Positions 14,703 to 24,980 of a stretch of DNA of 64,000 nt are shown here, in pieces. The position numbers were made by a program, and so were the translations under genes. The first letter of the stretch is position 1. Every line of letters begins with the position of its first letter. The stretch comes from Synergistaceae bacterium (GTDB lineage: Bacteria; Synergistota; Synergistia; Synergistales; Synergistaceae), in assembly GCA_031289775.1 (NCBI GenBank), contig JAITOY010000047.1, forward strand, positions 1 through 64,000, read 5' to 3'. The notes under the pieces were generated by a model. That model saw only the letters and a list, made by a program, of their open reading frames with translations. It did not search any database and had not been told where the DNA came from.

Positions 14703-17275
14703 ATACAAACGTCCCGGCTCTAGTCGCCTACAACGCGCTCAACGCAAAGAACTCCTCGCTGCTAAAATCCATCCAGCGCCTTTCGACTGGCTTGCGGGTC
14801 AATTCCGCAGCGGACGACGCGGCCGGGCTCGCCATCTCAGAGAAGATGCGCGCGCAGATTCGCGGCCTCGACCAGGCCGTTCGCAACTCGCAGGACGGCA
14901 TCTCGATGATCCAGACGGCGGAGGGCGCGCTGAACGAGACGCACAACATCCTTCAGCGGATGCGCGAGCTGGCGGTGCAGGCCGCTAACGATACTCTCAC
15001 GCAGGAGGACAGGAGCTACATCCAGCTCGAGATCGACCAGCTAAAGGAAGAAATCAACAGGATAGCGAACACGACCCAGTTCAACAAAAAGAAACTTTTG
15101 AACGGCAGCGCCGACGCCGAGTGGTCGACGAGCCTTCTAGGGACGAAGCTGTTTGTGAACGGCACTTTGATGTCCAGAGACCAGTTCGGCCAGGTAAATG
15201 CGTTCGAAGGGAACTATATCATCAGCGCTACCGTCTCCGATGTAGGGCGCAATCAGGTGCTCAAGAGCAATATCCTGATGGAGAAGTTCGAGGACGGCCA
15301 GACCGCGCTGGCGAACGCCGGCACTCTTTTGTCCGACTTGACGAACATGTTCGACGCAAACGGTGTCTTCCTGCTCGACGACCCACAGACCCTCACCATC
15401 TCGATGGAGGGTGGCGGCAGCGCGTCCGTCACCGTATACGGAGGCGACACTGTTTCGATGCTCGGCGAAAAACTCGGCCTCGCCATAAAAGAGGCCTTGG
15501 GAGAGAGCATCCCAGGCGGCGCGCTCGGCGTTCAGTACGTCTCGGACGACATGCCGCTGAACGAGGTGGAAGAGGCAATTATCAAGGGAATAACGGAATA
15601 CAGCTGGCTCAACGACGCGGCCAATAGGATAAGTTCGCTATACGGACTTTCATCGGTACTCGGCAATGAGCTGGAGATCAGATTTATACGAGGCGCCCCG
15701 GGCGGCACGGCCGCCACTGGGGGCGTATTCGGAGGGCATGGGTTCATCATGATCGAGACAGTAGACTTCGCACCGGGAACGATGCCCAACGGGACTAACT
15801 CCTTCCTTCACTCTGACGACAGAATACTTGCCCACGAGCTCGTCCACGTCATAACTTTTTCAGACCCGAATCTGGCCAACGCAATGTCCCAGCCCAGCGG
15901 GGAGTGGCTGATCGAGGGGTTGGCGGAGTACATTCACGGCGCGAACGACAGGGTGCAGGCCGATGTCTCTGATAACGCCGCTGGTCTTGCGAGCGTCGTA
16001 AGCTCCATCAGCGCTTTGTTTGACGGAACGCCTGTCAGCAGCTCGCTTGATTACTCCGCGGCCTATCTGGCGGTTCGATATTTTGATCAGGCGTATGTGG
16101 GATCAGCTATAAATTTATTAATTACCTCGCTGAAAGGAGGCACGCCTCTGGAAGGCGCGGGCAACGCGCTCGACACCCTGACCGCCGGAGAGTTCTCTAC
16201 AATGGCCGCTTTTAAAGCCGCTATACAGGCGGACACAGCACTTGGGGCAAGCTTACTGAAATTTTCCGATTTCCTCGGAATCGGGTCGGCGGTGGGCGTT
16301 CTGGATGAATCGACGGCTACCGACACCGGCGCCATTGGCGGCTCTTACGCGAGCGGCGGATGGCCATTGAATCAAGACAGTATCATCCCGGACACACCCA
16401 TCATACCCCCATTTAATCCGATATCGAGTCTTACGGGAGTTACGCTCACGATGCCGCTCTCAGCCTCATCCGGCGTGGGCAGCATCGCGGTCATCGAATC
16501 ACGGGCCGCCTCGCTCCAAGCCGTCTCTGGTACGCTGCTCCTGCACTCGAACGTCGCGGGCGGCGCTGGTAGGATATCGATCTCAGGAGACGAGAAACTC
16601 ATCAACGCGCTTGGGTTCGCGGAGATACAGTCGGCCCGCGACACGGTCTACAGCTTAAATATAATTGACGCCCATACCGGCGTCGTCCTGAAGAGCGGAA
16701 TCTCGATCAGCGGGAACACCATTTACGGCGAGCTGCACCAGAATATCGACGTCCGGCTCACCAATAATTTCGCGCTGGACGTAGACTCTATTAATTTACA
16801 GAACAACCCCACGCCAATATACGGCACGTTTGTCTTCTCACAAAGCGCCTCGCGGAACGGCTTTATCGTCCACGTGGCAGAGGATTCGGCCGTGCTCCAG
16901 ATCGGCGCGAACGAAGGAGAGAACATGTTCATCGGCTTTGGCGACGCGAGTGCGGCCGCTCTCAAGGTGGACGCTGTGAACGTCAGGAACAGGGAGTTCG
17001 CGGCGAGATCGATAGCGATGATCGACCTCGCCATAAACAAGGTCTCCACGAGAAGGGCGAGGCTGGGCTCTTACCAGAACAGGCTCGAACACACAATAAC
17101 AAACCTCACTACGGCGTCGGCGAACACGACGGCGTCGGAGAGCCGCATTCGCGACGCGGACATGGCGAAGGAGATGATAGAGTTCACGAAGCTGAACGTC
17201 CTCGCGCAAGCCGGCAACGCGATGCTCGCGCAGGCGAACCAGCTCCCGCAGACGACGCTCCAGCTCATGAGATAG
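14693..17275 (+). CDS. Flagellin with an inserted zinc-protease domain (flagellinolysin)
   Basis: At 860 residues this is about three times a minimal flagellin. Residues 1-145 are a standard D0/D1 N-terminus ([39 protein letters not shown]) and the last 100 a standard C-terminus ([17 protein letters not shown] ending LQLMR). The exposed middle carries a gluzincin-type metallopeptidase: zinc motif HELVH at residues 381-385 and third ligand Glu408 in [11 protein letters not shown]. Proteolytic flagellins with this HExxH insertion are known from Clostridium haemolyticum and other bacteria. The filament would be a surface polymer of thousands of protease units. No other flagellar gene is nearby. 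It starts with ATG 14693, GGAG 8 nt upstream. Confidence 0.88.
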   Translation: MRVNTNVPALVAYNALNAKNSSLLKSIQRLSTGLRVNSAADDAAGLAISEKMRAQIRGLDQAVRNSQDGISMIQTAEGALNETHNILQRMRELAVQAANDTLTQEDRSYIQLEIDQLKEEINRIANTTQFNKKKLLNGSADAEWSTSLLGTKLFVNGTLMSRDQFGQVNAFEGNYIISATVSDVGRNQVLKSNILMEKFEDGQTALANAGTLLSDLTNMFDANGVFLLDDPQTLTISMEGGGSASVTVYGGDTVSMLGEKLGLAIKEALGESIPGGALGVQYVSDDMPLNEVEEAIIKGITEYSWLNDAANRISSLYGLSSVLGNELEIRFIRGAPGGTAATGGVFGGHGFIMIETVDFAPGTMPNGTNSFLHSDDRILAHELVHVITFSDPNLANAMSQPSGEWLIEGLAEYIHGANDRVQADVSDNAAGLASVVSSISALFDGTPVSSSLDYSAAYLAVRYFDQAYVGSAINLLITSLKGGTPLEGAGNALDTLTAGEFSTMAAFKAAIQADTALGASLLKFSDFLGIGSAVGVLDESTATDTGAIGGSYASGGWPLNQDSIIPDTPIIPPFNPISSLTGVTLTMPLSASSGVGSIAVIESRAASLQAVSGTLLLHSNVAGGAGRISISGDEKLINALGFAEIQSARDTVYSLNIIDAHTGVVLKSGISISGNTIYGELHQNIDVRLTNNFALDVDSINLQNNPTPIYGTFVFSQSASRNGFIVHVAEDSAVLQIGANEGENMFIGFGDASAAALKVDAVNVRNREFAARSIAMIDLAINKVSTRRARLGSYQNRLEHTITNLTTASANTTASESRIRDADMAKEMIEFTKLNVLAQAGNAMLAQANQLPQTTLQLMR

Positions 17276-17300
17276 TTTGGATTACACGGAGGAATAGAAT

Positions 17301-17732
17301 TTGTCGGCGCAGATGTACGATAAATTAAAATACGAGGGGCTTGATTATGGCCTCGCGGCGACGCCTCTCGAGGAGTATTTTAGGGCCAACCCGGATCGCC
17401 GCCCGGTTTTCGACGGGTTCAACTCCGGCTGCAGGAGGGGTTATGTTGCCCGATGGGAGATTCGTGACGCTCGTCTCTTTCTCGTCGGTATGGACATGGC
17501 GTGCGATACCGCGTCGACTTTCTCGTCGGTGTTCCCAGAAGCGCGCGATGGCGTCTTCGCCGGCTGGGTGAACGGGGATTTCGTCTGTCCATACGGCAAG
17601 CTCGTATACTATGACCACGCCGGCTTCGAGCGTAAGCAGGAACACGAGCTGGTTATGTCGATAGAAAACGGCGTCCTAAAAAAAGTCGAGAAGAGGGATA
17701 ACGCTCCACACAAACCAGCTGGCAGCGATTAG
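17301..17732 (+). CDS. Hypothetical protein, 143 residues
   Basis: The frame opens with TTG (17301) about 7 nt after GGAGG; ATG 17313 is an alternative. The protein has no signal peptide or membrane segment. The run RRGYVARWEIRDARLFLVGMD, with preceding PLEEYF and FNSGC, resembles a widespread but uncharacterised bacterial family with a conserved W-E-I-x-x-x-x-L-x-L strand. It lies 25 nt after the flagellin gene and may be co-transcribed with it, but nothing links it to motility. Confidence 0.6.
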   Translation: MSAQMYDKLKYEGLDYGLAATPLEEYFRANPDRRPVFDGFNSGCRRGYVARWEIRDARLFLVGMDMACDTASTFSSVFPEARDGVFAGWVNGDFVCPYGKLVYYDHAGFERKQEHELVMSIENGVLKKVEKRDNAPHKPAGSD

Positions 17733-17781
17733 TTGCCGGCAGATTTCAGAGCGCCGGAATTTTATGCCCGGCGCGTCGGGT

Positions 17782-18348
17782 TCATTGCGCTGAAGCGGCG
17801 GCCTCGTGGGGCTTTAGCGCCGCGTAGCGGCGTTCCGCCTCCTCTAACAGGGTTTGCAGGTCGTCTCTGTGTTTGTGGGCCGCTATGGCTTTTTTGATGC
17901 TGTTGCTCGTGAAAAAACCGTTGTCCTTGCGTGTGCCGTCGACTCCGAACAGCTTCCTGAACATCGCCCTATCCGTGCGGACAGGGCGATCAGGGTCATC
18001 GTTGCCGTTTTCGAAAAGAACCCATAACTCCCTGAAGCCGGACCAGGCGATGGCGGCCGCGCACATGGGACAGGGGGAGTGAGTCGCGAGGAAGATCAGT
18101 TCATCCGTCGACGGGTGAACCGGGAGCTTGAAAAACCTGATTATGGTGTCCATCTCGCCATGAAAGACCGGGTTTTTGAGACGGTTGTCGGCGCCCACCA
18201 TCACGGAGGTGAGCGTGTCGGAGCGAATCACCGCGCTCCCGGAGGGGTCGTTGCCCTTCGCGCTCTCCGACTCCGCCAAAGGCAGGATCTCGTCGCGTAT
18301 CACCCCGAGCATCGATTTTAACTTGTCAGCGTCGTTCACCGAACTCAC
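17782..18348 (-). CDS. Cytidine/deoxycytidylate-type deaminase
   Basis: A 188-residue protein of the zinc-dependent nucleoside deaminase fold. The zinc and catalytic residues are visible: HGEMD (His ligand and proton-shuttling Glu) and SPCPMCAAAI (PCxxC ligands). It starts with GTG 18348 behind AAGGTGGG. The C-terminal 60 residues form charged helices not found in the minimal enzyme. The substrate cannot be told; guanine, tRNA adenosine and (deoxy)cytidylate are all used by this fold. It may share a transcript with gspG upstream, since the gap is 11 nt. Confidence 0.8.
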   Translation of the reverse strand: MSSVNDADKLKSMLGVIRDEILPLAESESAKGNDPSGSAVIRSDTLTSVMVGADNRLKNPVFHGEMDTIIRFFKLPVHPSTDELIFLATHSPCPMCAAAIAWSGFRELWVLFENGNDDPDRPVRTDRAMFRKLFGVDGTRKDNGFFTSNSIKKAIAAHKHRDDLQTLLEEAERRYAALKPHEAAASAQ

Positions 18349-18359
18349 CCCACCTTGTC

Positions 18360-18791
18360 TTATTGAACCGCGTCCCAGTTTGTGATGTCGGCGTTAAACT
18401 CCTCGCCACCCTCTTTGCCGTCGGCGCCGAGGGATATTATGTCGTACTCGCCCCTGTCGCCCGGGCATTTGTAGATGAAGTCCCTCTTCCAGCCATCCTT
18501 CGGCAGTTGTTTCATATATCCGCCTCTCGGAAAATTGTTCGGCGCGGGGGGCGTTGTCGCTTTTTCGACGAGGGCTTGCAGCCCCTGATCCGTCGTCGGG
18601 AAAAATCCGTTGTTCAGGTGGTACAGCTCCAGAGCCTGCTCTATGTTGCTTATCTGCGCCCGAGTCGTCGTCCTTCTGGCTTCTTCTCCGCTGTCGCGGA
18701 CGTTTAAAGCTACAATCGTCGCCAAAAGACCGATGATCACGACAACCACCATGATCTCGACCAGAGTGAATCCGCCTCTTTTATCGTTCAT
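18360..18791 (-). CDS. gspG: Type II secretion major pseudopilin GspG-like
   Basis: A 143-residue pseudopilin. The prepilin peptidase site GG/FTLVE is followed by a 20-residue hydrophobic helix (IMVVVVIIGLLATIVALNV). The mature part has the GspG pattern: NGFFPTTDQGLQAL, GGYMKQLPKDGW and the calcium-loop region GEYDIISLGADGKEGG. GspG forms the pseudopilus that pushes exoproteins through the outer membrane, so the host is probably diderm. No other gsp genes are in the window. GGAGGAG precedes the ATG. Confidence 0.9.
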   Translation of the reverse strand: MNDKRGGFTLVEIMVVVVIIGLLATIVALNVRDSGEEARRTTTRAQISNIEQALELYHLNNGFFPTTDQGLQALVEKATTPPAPNNFPRGGYMKQLPKDGWKRDFIYKCPGDRGEYDIISLGADGKEGGEEFNADITNWDAVQ

Positions 18792-18867
18792 TATGCAATC
18801 TCCTCCTGATGATGTCTCGCGACATTATAGTACTTTTGGCAGCGAGCGGCACGACAAATCCGTTATA

Positions 18868-18900
18868 GGAAACCCTGATTTATAGACAGACGCCTATTCA
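18868..18900 (+). repeat. Dispersed repeat family A, divergent copy
   Basis: AGGAAACCCTGATTTATAG matches the family core with one change (CC for GG). It lies between gspG and the lepA promoter. Confidence 0.4.
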
Positions 18901-18928
18901 GTCTTTCCTCGCCGAATGTCCCCGGCGC

Positions 18929-18957
18929 TTGACTTGCGTAATATCCGGTACGATAAT
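18929..18957 (+). promoter_or_regulatory. Promoter for lepA
   Basis: TTGACT (18929-18934), 17 bp, GATAAT (18952-18957), about 90 nt upstream of lepA. Spacing and sequence fit the housekeeping sigma factor. It probably drives the long plus-strand housekeeping run. Confidence 0.7.
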
Positions 18958-19047
18958 GAACCGGACAGTCGTGAAAGGCGCGGTACATGATTATATCAAA
19001 TAAATGGTAAAGATCGAGAAAGTCGCCGAACAAAAATTCCTCACGAG

Positions 19048-20892
19048 GTGAAACATTTGGATCAAGCGGGAAGACCGGATAAACTGAACAGGATAAGAAA
19101 TTTCAGCATAATAGCCCACGTCGACCACGGAAAATCGACTCTGGCAGACCGGCTGATAGAGAGCACCCACACGGTTGAAAGCCGGAATATGAAAGCGCAG
19201 CTCCTCGACATGCTCGAGCTCGAACGGGAGCGCGGCATCACGATCAAACTCGTGCCGGTGCGGATGAGCTACGACGCCTCCGACGGCAATACGTACATAC
19301 TGAACCTCATCGACACGCCCGGGCACGTCGACTTCAACTATGAGGTCTCGCGCTCGCTTGCCGCGTGCGAGGGGGCGGTTCTCGTCGTCGACGCGGCGCA
19401 GGGCGTAGAGGCTCAGACGGTGGCGAACGCGTATCTGGCTCTCGAGCAGAACCTCGACCTCATACCTGTGTTCAACAAGATCGACCTGCCGTCGGCCTCT
19501 CCGGAGCGCGTTATGAAGGAGATAGAGGACGTCATAGGCCTCGACGCCTCGAACGCCGTTTTAGCGAGCGCGAAGGACGGCACTGGCGTGGACGAGATAC
19601 TGGAGCGAATCGTCTCCGACATACGCCCGCCGGAGGGAGACCCGGACGCGCCGCTCTCCGCGCTCGTGTTCGACTCCGTGTACGACAACTACAAGGGCGT
19701 GATAAGCTATGTGCGCGTCGTGAACGGCGAGATCGCGCCCGGCAGACGGATATCGTTTATGGCGACGGGCGAGGTCTTCGAGGTCGAGGAGGTGGGCGTC
19801 TTCACGCCGACGATGATGCAGGCGGACTCCCTCGGCCCGGGAGAGGTCGGCTATATGGCGGCTGGGATAAAATCGCTCTCGGACGCCGGGGTCGGAGACA
19901 CCATCACCGACGCCAGAAGGCCGGCCGCCGCAGCCCTGCCGGGCTATCGAAGGGTGAAGCCTGTGGTTTTCTGCGGCTACTACCCGATAGAGCGCGAGGA
20001 GATCAACGCTCTCAGAGAGGCTCTCGAGAAGCTCCAGATCAACGACTCCGCAATTACGTTCGAGCCGGAGTCCTCGGCCGCTCTCGGCTTTGGTTTTCGC
20101 TGCGGTTTTCTCGGACTGCTGCACATGGAGATCGCCAAGGAGAGATTGTTCCGCGAGTTCGGCGTGGAGCTCGTCGCCACGCCCCCGAACGTCATATACC
20201 GGATAAAGCTCACGGACGGCGCTCTGACAGAGGCCCACCGCCCTTCGGACTTCCCGTCGGACGCAGCGCGCCTGGAGGAGGTGCTCGAGCCGTATATCCG
20301 GGTGACGATATTCCTGCCGGACGAGTACGTCGGCCCCTCCATGCAACTGAGTCAGGACAAGCGCGGCGTCTACGTGAGCATGGACTACATAACGCAGGGC
20401 AGGGTGCGCCTTGTCTACGACGTTCCGCTCGCGGAGTTTATAATGGACTTTCACGACAGGCTGAAGTCGGCCACGCGGGGTTACGCCTCGATAGACTACG
20501 AACACGTCGGCTACCGCGTCTCCGACCTCGTCAAGGTCGACATATTGATACAGGAGGAGCCGGTGGACGCGTTCAGCTTCATCTGCCACCGCGACGCGGC
20601 CTACCACAGGGGACACTCGGTCGCGACAAAGCTGAAGGAGCTCATCCCCCGCCAGCTCTTTGAGGTTCCGATTCAGGCCGCCATAGGGAAAAAGGTCATC
20701 GTGAGGACGAACGTAAAAGCCCTCCGCAAGGATGTGCTGGCGAAGTGCTACGGCGGCGACATCACTAGAAAGCGCAAGCTCCTCGAGAAACAGAAGGAGG
20801 GCAAAAAGCGCATGAAGCAGGTAGGCAGGGTCTCGATCCCCCAGGAGGCTTTTATGGCCTTCATGGACGTCTCGAGCGAGGACGGCAGGTAG
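19048..20892 (+). CDS. lepA: Elongation factor 4 (LepA), ribosome back-translocase
   Basis: A 614-residue translational GTPase. The G motifs are complete: AHVDHGKST (P loop), RERGITIK (switch I), DTPGHVDF and NKIDLP. The C-terminus carries the LepA-specific domain ([36 protein letters not shown]), which separates it from EF-G. LepA remodels stalled ribosomes. The start is GTG 19048 or TTG 19057; the latter has better spacing from GAGG. It heads a run continuing into trpS, scpA and scpB. Confidence 0.96.
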   Translation: MKHLDQAGRPDKLNRIRNFSIIAHVDHGKSTLADRLIESTHTVESRNMKAQLLDMLELERERGITIKLVPVRMSYDASDGNTYILNLIDTPGHVDFNYEVSRSLAACEGAVLVVDAAQGVEAQTVANAYLALEQNLDLIPVFNKIDLPSASPERVMKEIEDVIGLDASNAVLASAKDGTGVDEILERIVSDIRPPEGDPDAPLSALVFDSVYDNYKGVISYVRVVNGEIAPGRRISFMATGEVFEVEEVGVFTPTMMQADSLGPGEVGYMAAGIKSLSDAGVGDTITDARRPAAAALPGYRRVKPVVFCGYYPIEREEINALREALEKLQINDSAITFEPESSAALGFGFRCGFLGLLHMEIAKERLFREFGVELVATPPNVIYRIKLTDGALTEAHRPSDFPSDAARLEEVLEPYIRVTIFLPDEYVGPSMQLSQDKRGVYVSMDYITQGRVRLVYDVPLAEFIMDFHDRLKSATRGYASIDYEHVGYRVSDLVKVDILIQEEPVDAFSFICHRDAAYHRGHSVATKLKELIPRQLFEVPIQAAIGKKVIVRTNVKALRKDVLAKCYGGDITRKRKLLEKQKEGKKRMKQVGRVSIPQEAFMAFMDVSSEDGR

Positions 20893-20925
20893 ATAAACAG
20901 AACTATTTTCGGAGGTGTCTCTTAA

Positions 20926-21930
20926 ATGTTCAGAGTTTTCAGCGGTATGAGGCCGACTGGCAGGTTGCATCTTGGGCACATGGCTGGGGCCTTGACGAAC
21001 TGGGTCGCGCTCCAGGAGGAAAACGAGTGTTATTACTCCATAGTGGACTGGCACGCGCTCATGTCTGATTACGCCGACCCGTCGAGGCTGCGCGCCAACT
21101 CGATAGAGGTTCTGCTCGACTGGCTTGCCGTGGGCCTCGACCCCGAGAAAAGCGCGATATTCATCCAGTCGCACGTGAAGGAGCACATCGAGCTGCATCT
21201 GGCCCTGTCGATGATCGCGCCGCTCGGGTGGCTCGAGCGCAACCCGACGTACAAGGAGCAGATACTGAACCTCCAGAACAAGGATCTGTCGACGTATGGC
21301 TTCCTCGGCTACCCGGTGTTGATGGCTTCCGACATCCTCGTTTACAAGTCACACAAAGTTCCGGTCGGCGAGGATCAGACGGCTCATCTGGAGCTGTCTC
21401 GCGAGCTGGCGCGCAGGTTCAATAACTTCTACGGCGGAGGGGGCGAAATTTTCCCAGAGCCTGAGATCATGCTCACTCCGACGCCGAAGATTCCAGGCAC
21501 GGATGGGCGCAAAATGAGCAAGTCGTACGGCAACTCGATCGAAATAGCCGACGATATACCTGCGCTAGACAAAAAAATCAGAACCATGAAAACCGACCCG
21601 GCGCGAGAGCGAAGGACGGACAAAGGAGAGCCGAACAAGTGCCCTGTCTGGGATCTCCAAAAATTTTTCAACCCCGGCAAAACGAAGCTCGACGAGCTGG
21701 CGTTGGGCTGCCGCACGGCTGGGATAGGCTGCATAGACTGCAAGAAGGTTCTTATCGCTTGCGTGACGGAGCACATGACGCCGATTCACGAGAGAAGGAA
21801 GGCCTTCGAGTCCCGCCGCGACGACCTTGCGGATATCCTGAGGGAGGGCGCGAAAAAAGCGCGCGCCTGCGCCTCGCGAACTATGAGCGACGTCTACGAC
21901 GCCCTCGGCATGTTGAAGCAGAACGAGTGA
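20926..21930 (+). CDS. trpS: Tryptophanyl-tRNA synthetase
   Basis: A 334-residue class I synthetase of normal length. The HIGH motif appears as HLGH (GRLHLGHMAG) and the KMSKS loop as KMSKSYGN. The tryptophan-pocket segment GYPVLMASDIL and the GEDQTAHLELSREL helix are present. It charges tRNA-Trp. GGAGG lies about 9 nt before the ATG, and lepA ends 33 nt upstream, so the two are probably co-transcribed. A Cys pair in GIGCIDCKK near the C-terminus is characteristic of one TrpRS subgroup. Confidence 0.96.
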   Translation: MFRVFSGMRPTGRLHLGHMAGALTNWVALQEENECYYSIVDWHALMSDYADPSRLRANSIEVLLDWLAVGLDPEKSAIFIQSHVKEHIELHLALSMIAPLGWLERNPTYKEQILNLQNKDLSTYGFLGYPVLMASDILVYKSHKVPVGEDQTAHLELSRELARRFNNFYGGGGEIFPEPEIMLTPTPKIPGTDGRKMSKSYGNSIEIADDIPALDKKIRTMKTDPARERRTDKGEPNKCPVWDLQKFFNPGKTKLDELALGCRTAGIGCIDCKKVLIACVTEHMTPIHERRKAFESRRDDLADILREGAKKARACASRTMSDVYDALGMLKQNE

Positions 21931-21988
21931 TCGAGAGACTCGCCTCACCCTCGATGCGTCTCGACAATAAAATCGACGTTTTCTAAAA

Positions 21989-22756
21989 ATGCCTGAAGAA
22001 AAACAATTCCTGATAACGCTAGGCGACTTCTCCGGCCCGCTCGACCTGCTCTGCCATCTTGTGGAGAGCCGCGCCGTTGACGTTGCGTCCGTGAAGCTCA
22101 CCGACGTGCTCTCCCAGTATGTGTCTTACGCGCTCACGACAAAAAAAGCGACCCTGGCCGAGCTCGCCGAGTTCTTTTCGCTCGCGAGCGGACTTCTTCT
22201 GCGCAAGGTGCGCTCCCTTCTGCCGCGCGTGAACGATATCGGCGACGAGACGACTCCGCCGCCCGGCGAAGACGTCTCAGACGAGGGAGAGGCGGACGAG
22301 GACGAGCTTCGCATTCTTCTGGAGCGCTTCATGCCTTACAGGGCGGCCGCGCTTCGCTTGTCCGAGCTTAAAGAGGAGCGCGAGAGGTCGTTCGTCAGGA
22401 TATTGGACGAAGGCGGCCCGCCCTGGTTCGACATTGGGGACTTGTACGGGCTGTCGACGCTCTGGTGGCGCCTGATCGACGAGAAAACGAGGCGGGGCGT
22501 TTCGCGCAGGGAGTCGGGTTTTATGGCGGAGATACCAGACGCGGTTCCGGAGGAGGTCTTAGTCGAACAGCGGATGGGGGACGTGATGAAAAACCTGGAG
22601 GATACCGGGAACTCATCGCTCAAGGGGCTTCTGGCGTCCTTCGGCGAGGGAGGACTCATCGTCACTCTGCTCGCCCTGCTGGAGCTCTCTCGTCTTGGCA
22701 GGATCAGACTGGCGCAGAGCGAGATGTGGGAGGATGTTCGGATTGTCGCCGCATGA
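21989..22756 (+). CDS. scpA: Segregation and condensation protein A
   Basis: A 255-residue kleisin subunit of the SMC-ScpAB complex, which compacts and separates chromosomes. The N-terminal SMC-binding helix region reads FSGPLDLLCHLVESRAVDVASVKLTDVLSQY, typical for ScpA. The centre (residues about 85-105) is an acidic linker and the C-terminus (TLLALLELSRLGRIRLAQSEMWEDV) is the winged-helix domain that binds the SMC head. No clear ribosome binding site precedes the ATG at 21989. It overlaps or abuts scpB. Confidence 0.95.
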   Translation: MPEEKQFLITLGDFSGPLDLLCHLVESRAVDVASVKLTDVLSQYVSYALTTKKATLAELAEFFSLASGLLLRKVRSLLPRVNDIGDETTPPPGEDVSDEGEADEDELRILLERFMPYRAAALRLSELKEERERSFVRILDEGGPPWFDIGDLYGLSTLWWRLIDEKTRRGVSRRESGFMAEIPDAVPEEVLVEQRMGDVMKNLEDTGNSSLKGLLASFGEGGLIVTLLALLELSRLGRIRLAQSEMWEDVRIVAA

Positions 22757-22772
22757 AGGATACGACCTGCTT

Positions 22773-23312
22773 ATGCGACAGATCGAGGCGCTGTTGTTCG
22801 TCTCCGCCCAGCCGCTCTCGGAGGATGAGCTCGCGACGGCGACCGGGCAATCGGCGAAGGCGGTGAAGGAAGCCGTTGGACGGCTGCGCGCGGCCTACGA
22901 CTCCGGCAGGGGAGTGACGCTTCTCCGGCTCGCCGGCGGATGGCAGATGGCGACCGCGCCGGATCTGGAGCCGGTCGTGGCAGAGTTTCAGGGCGCCCTC
23001 ACGACACAGAGGGTGAGGCTGAGCAAGGCGGCGCTCGAGACGCTTTCCGTCGTCGCGTACAACCAGCCGGCGACGCGCTCCGAGATAGAGGAGATTCGCA
23101 CCGTGCGCAGCGACAGGGTAATAGACACGCTGCTGAGGCATGGCCTCGTGAGGGTGGCCGGGCGGCGGAAAAGCACCGGCAACCCGCTTCTTTACAGGAC
23201 GACAGACAGGTTCCTCGAGCTGTTCGGCCTTGACGCCATATCGTCGCTTCCGGCTCTCGAAGAGCTGCAGGACACCATCGCCCCAGCCGGCGAGGACTGG
23301 GAAGCGGAATGA
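22773..23312 (+). CDS. scpB: Segregation and condensation protein B
   Basis: A winged-helix partner of ScpA, about 179 residues from the ATG at 22773 (MRQIEALLFVSAQPLS), which gives the family's usual N-terminus. An upstream ATG at 22734 overlapping scpA would add 13 residues. Key ScpB features are RLAGGWQMAT, the central KAALETLSVVAYNQPATRSEIEEIR and GRRKSTGNPLLYRTT. It dimerises and binds the ScpA linker. It overlaps the next gene by 4 nt (ATGA). Confidence 0.93.
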   Translation: MRQIEALLFVSAQPLSEDELATATGQSAKAVKEAVGRLRAAYDSGRGVTLLRLAGGWQMATAPDLEPVVAEFQGALTTQRVRLSKAALETLSVVAYNQPATRSEIEEIRTVRSDRVIDTLLRHGLVRVAGRRKSTGNPLLYRTTDRFLELFGLDAISSLPALEELQDTIAPAGEDWEAE

Positions 23313-24049
23313 GAGTGCCGGCAATATCATTCCCCGTGAGGCTGAACAGGTACATATCCGCTTGCGGGCGCGCGTCGCGCCGCAAGGCGGAGGAACTGAT
23401 CACCGAGGGCAGAGTGACGGTCGACGGGCGCCTGGAGACGTCGGTAGGGAGGGTTTTGGGAGAACCGGCCGACGTGCGGGTGGACGGTCTGCCAATCACT
23501 CTGGCGAAGCAGGTCTACATCGTCATGAACAAGCCGCGAGGCGTGCTCTCCGCTGTAAGCGACGAACGCGAAAAAACAGTGATCGATCTCCTGCCGGACT
23601 TTTACGGATCGCTTGGGATATTCCCGGTTGGAAGGCTGGACAAGGAGAGCGAAGGACTTATAATCCTTACAAATGACGGCAAGTTCGCCCAGGAACTCAT
23701 ACACCCGTCTTCCGGGGTGAGGAGAACGTATTTCGTAATTTTACGTTGGAACCTCGACGAAAACGGCGTGAATAAATGGGCCAACGGTGTTATGATAGAC
23801 AAGCGCTTTGCAAAACCGCTGGAGGTCGCCCCCATGGGAGGGCTCCCCGGAAGGTGTTTTGCGGTGGCTCTTGGTGAGGGCTTCAAAAGGGAGATACGCT
23901 CGATGGCCGCTGTGCTTGGCAACAGGGTTCAAAGCCTGACACGCACGGGCATTGGCAATCTTTTCCTGAAGAAGTTGCCTTCAGGGGCGTTTAACGAGTA
24001 TAATTACGACGAGCTCAGGGAAATGATATTTATAGGCGGCGAAGTATAA
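23309..24049 (+). CDS. rluB: Pseudouridine synthase RluB/RsuA family
   Basis: A 246-residue enzyme with an N-terminal S4 RNA-binding domain (RLNRYISACGRASRRKAEELI) and a catalytic domain with the family motif PVGRLDKESEGLIILTNDG, whose Asp is the catalytic residue. This family makes a pseudouridine in 23S rRNA (position 2605 in E. coli, by RluB) or 16S rRNA (RsuA). The scpA-scpB-rluB order is conserved in many bacteria and favours RluB. It begins with ATG overlapping the scpB stop. Confidence 0.92.
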   Translation: MRVPAISFPVRLNRYISACGRASRRKAEELITEGRVTVDGRLETSVGRVLGEPADVRVDGLPITLAKQVYIVMNKPRGVLSAVSDEREKTVIDLLPDFYGSLGIFPVGRLDKESEGLIILTNDGKFAQELIHPSSGVRRTYFVILRWNLDENGVNKWANGVMIDKRFAKPLEVAPMGGLPGRCFAVALGEGFKREIRSMAAVLGNRVQSLTRTGIGNLFLKKLPSGAFNEYNYDELREMIFIGGEV

Positions 24050-24089
24050 AACCAGCCACTACTGTTTTCTTTTCTTCGGAGGGATACGA

Positions 24090-24980
24090 ATGCAGGGATT
24101 AGACGACCGCACCCGGGATTTGATACAACGGCGCGTTTTGAAGCGCGTCAAGGATATTCCATCCTTGCCACAGTTCGTCGTGGAGACTCTGAAGATGCTG
24201 GAAGATCCAAAGAGCAGCGCCTCCGACGTGGGCGGCAGGCTTTCCAAGGATGAGGGGCTTGTCGTCAGGGTACTCAGGCTCGCAAACTCCGCGTACTACG
24301 GCTTGGCGAGGAGAATCACCGGCGTCTCTGAGGCGATTTCGTTCCTTGGTTTCAAGACAGTGAAGAGCATAGTCCTTGCCGCGTCCGTTTATAAATTTAT
24401 GGACAGCGCTTTTTCGGGTTACTCCCTCGACAGGGGCGAGCTTTGGAAACACTCCCAGAGCGTGGCGGCCGCGTCGAGGTACCTCTCCGAAAAACTTGGG
24501 ATCTGCGACCCGGAGGAGGCTTATATCGGGGGGCTGATGCACGACATTGGCAAAATCGTCCTGAACGACTACGTCCGATTCGGCTACAGCATAATCCTCC
24601 GCCTTGTCGAGGAGGACAACGTTCCGTTCTGCGAGGCGGAACGGCAGGTGCTGGGTTTCGACCACGCGCAGGTCGGAGGGCTCATTATGGAGCAGTGGAA
24701 TCTCCCGGATACATACACGTACATAACGACATACCACCACACTCCGTGGGATCTGCCGTCTGATATGAAGGCGCTGCAGAGCGTCGTGGACATCGTCCAC
24801 GTAAGCAACGCGATCTGCATAATGCTGGGCGTCGGCATCGGGGCGGACGGGATGCAGTACAACGTATCGCCAGAGAGCCTCGAACGCCTTGGCCTCTCCG
24901 AAAGCGTCGAGTCCATCATGAGCGAGTTCGTTGACCTCCTCTCCACAATGGAGGATGAAACGCAAGACGTAAAAAATTGA
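24090..24980 (+). CDS. HDOD-domain signalling protein
   Basis: A 296-residue protein that is almost entirely one HDOD domain: IPSLPQFVVETLKMLEDPKSSASDVG, then VVRVLRLANSAYYGLARRITGVSEAISFLGFKTVKSIVL, then GGLMHDIGKIVLNDY. HDOD proteins are non-catalytic relatives of HD phosphohydrolases; here HD is present as MHDIGK, but the complete metal site is uncertain. They often act in chemotaxis, cyclic-di-GMP or stress signalling. GGAGGG precedes the ATG. It overlaps cmk by 1 nt, so it is cotranslated with housekeeping genes, which is unusual for a signalling protein. Confidence 0.9.
   Translation: MQGLDDRTRDLIQRRVLKRVKDIPSLPQFVVETLKMLEDPKSSASDVGGRLSKDEGLVVRVLRLANSAYYGLARRITGVSEAISFLGFKTVKSIVLAASVYKFMDSAFSGYSLDRGELWKHSQSVAAASRYLSEKLGICDPEEAYIGGLMHDIGKIVLNDYVRFGYSIILRLVEEDNVPFCEAERQVLGFDHAQVGGLIMEQWNLPDTYTYITTYHHTPWDLPSDMKALQSVVDIVHVSNAICIMLGVGIGADGMQYNVSPESLERLGLSESVESIMSEFVDLLSTMEDETQDVKN

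Noticed and set aside
19561-21198. A 545-codon open frame antisense to lepA and trpS
   Set aside because: Long antisense frames are common in G+C-rich genes with codon bias. The product has no recognisable motif and both sense genes are certain.
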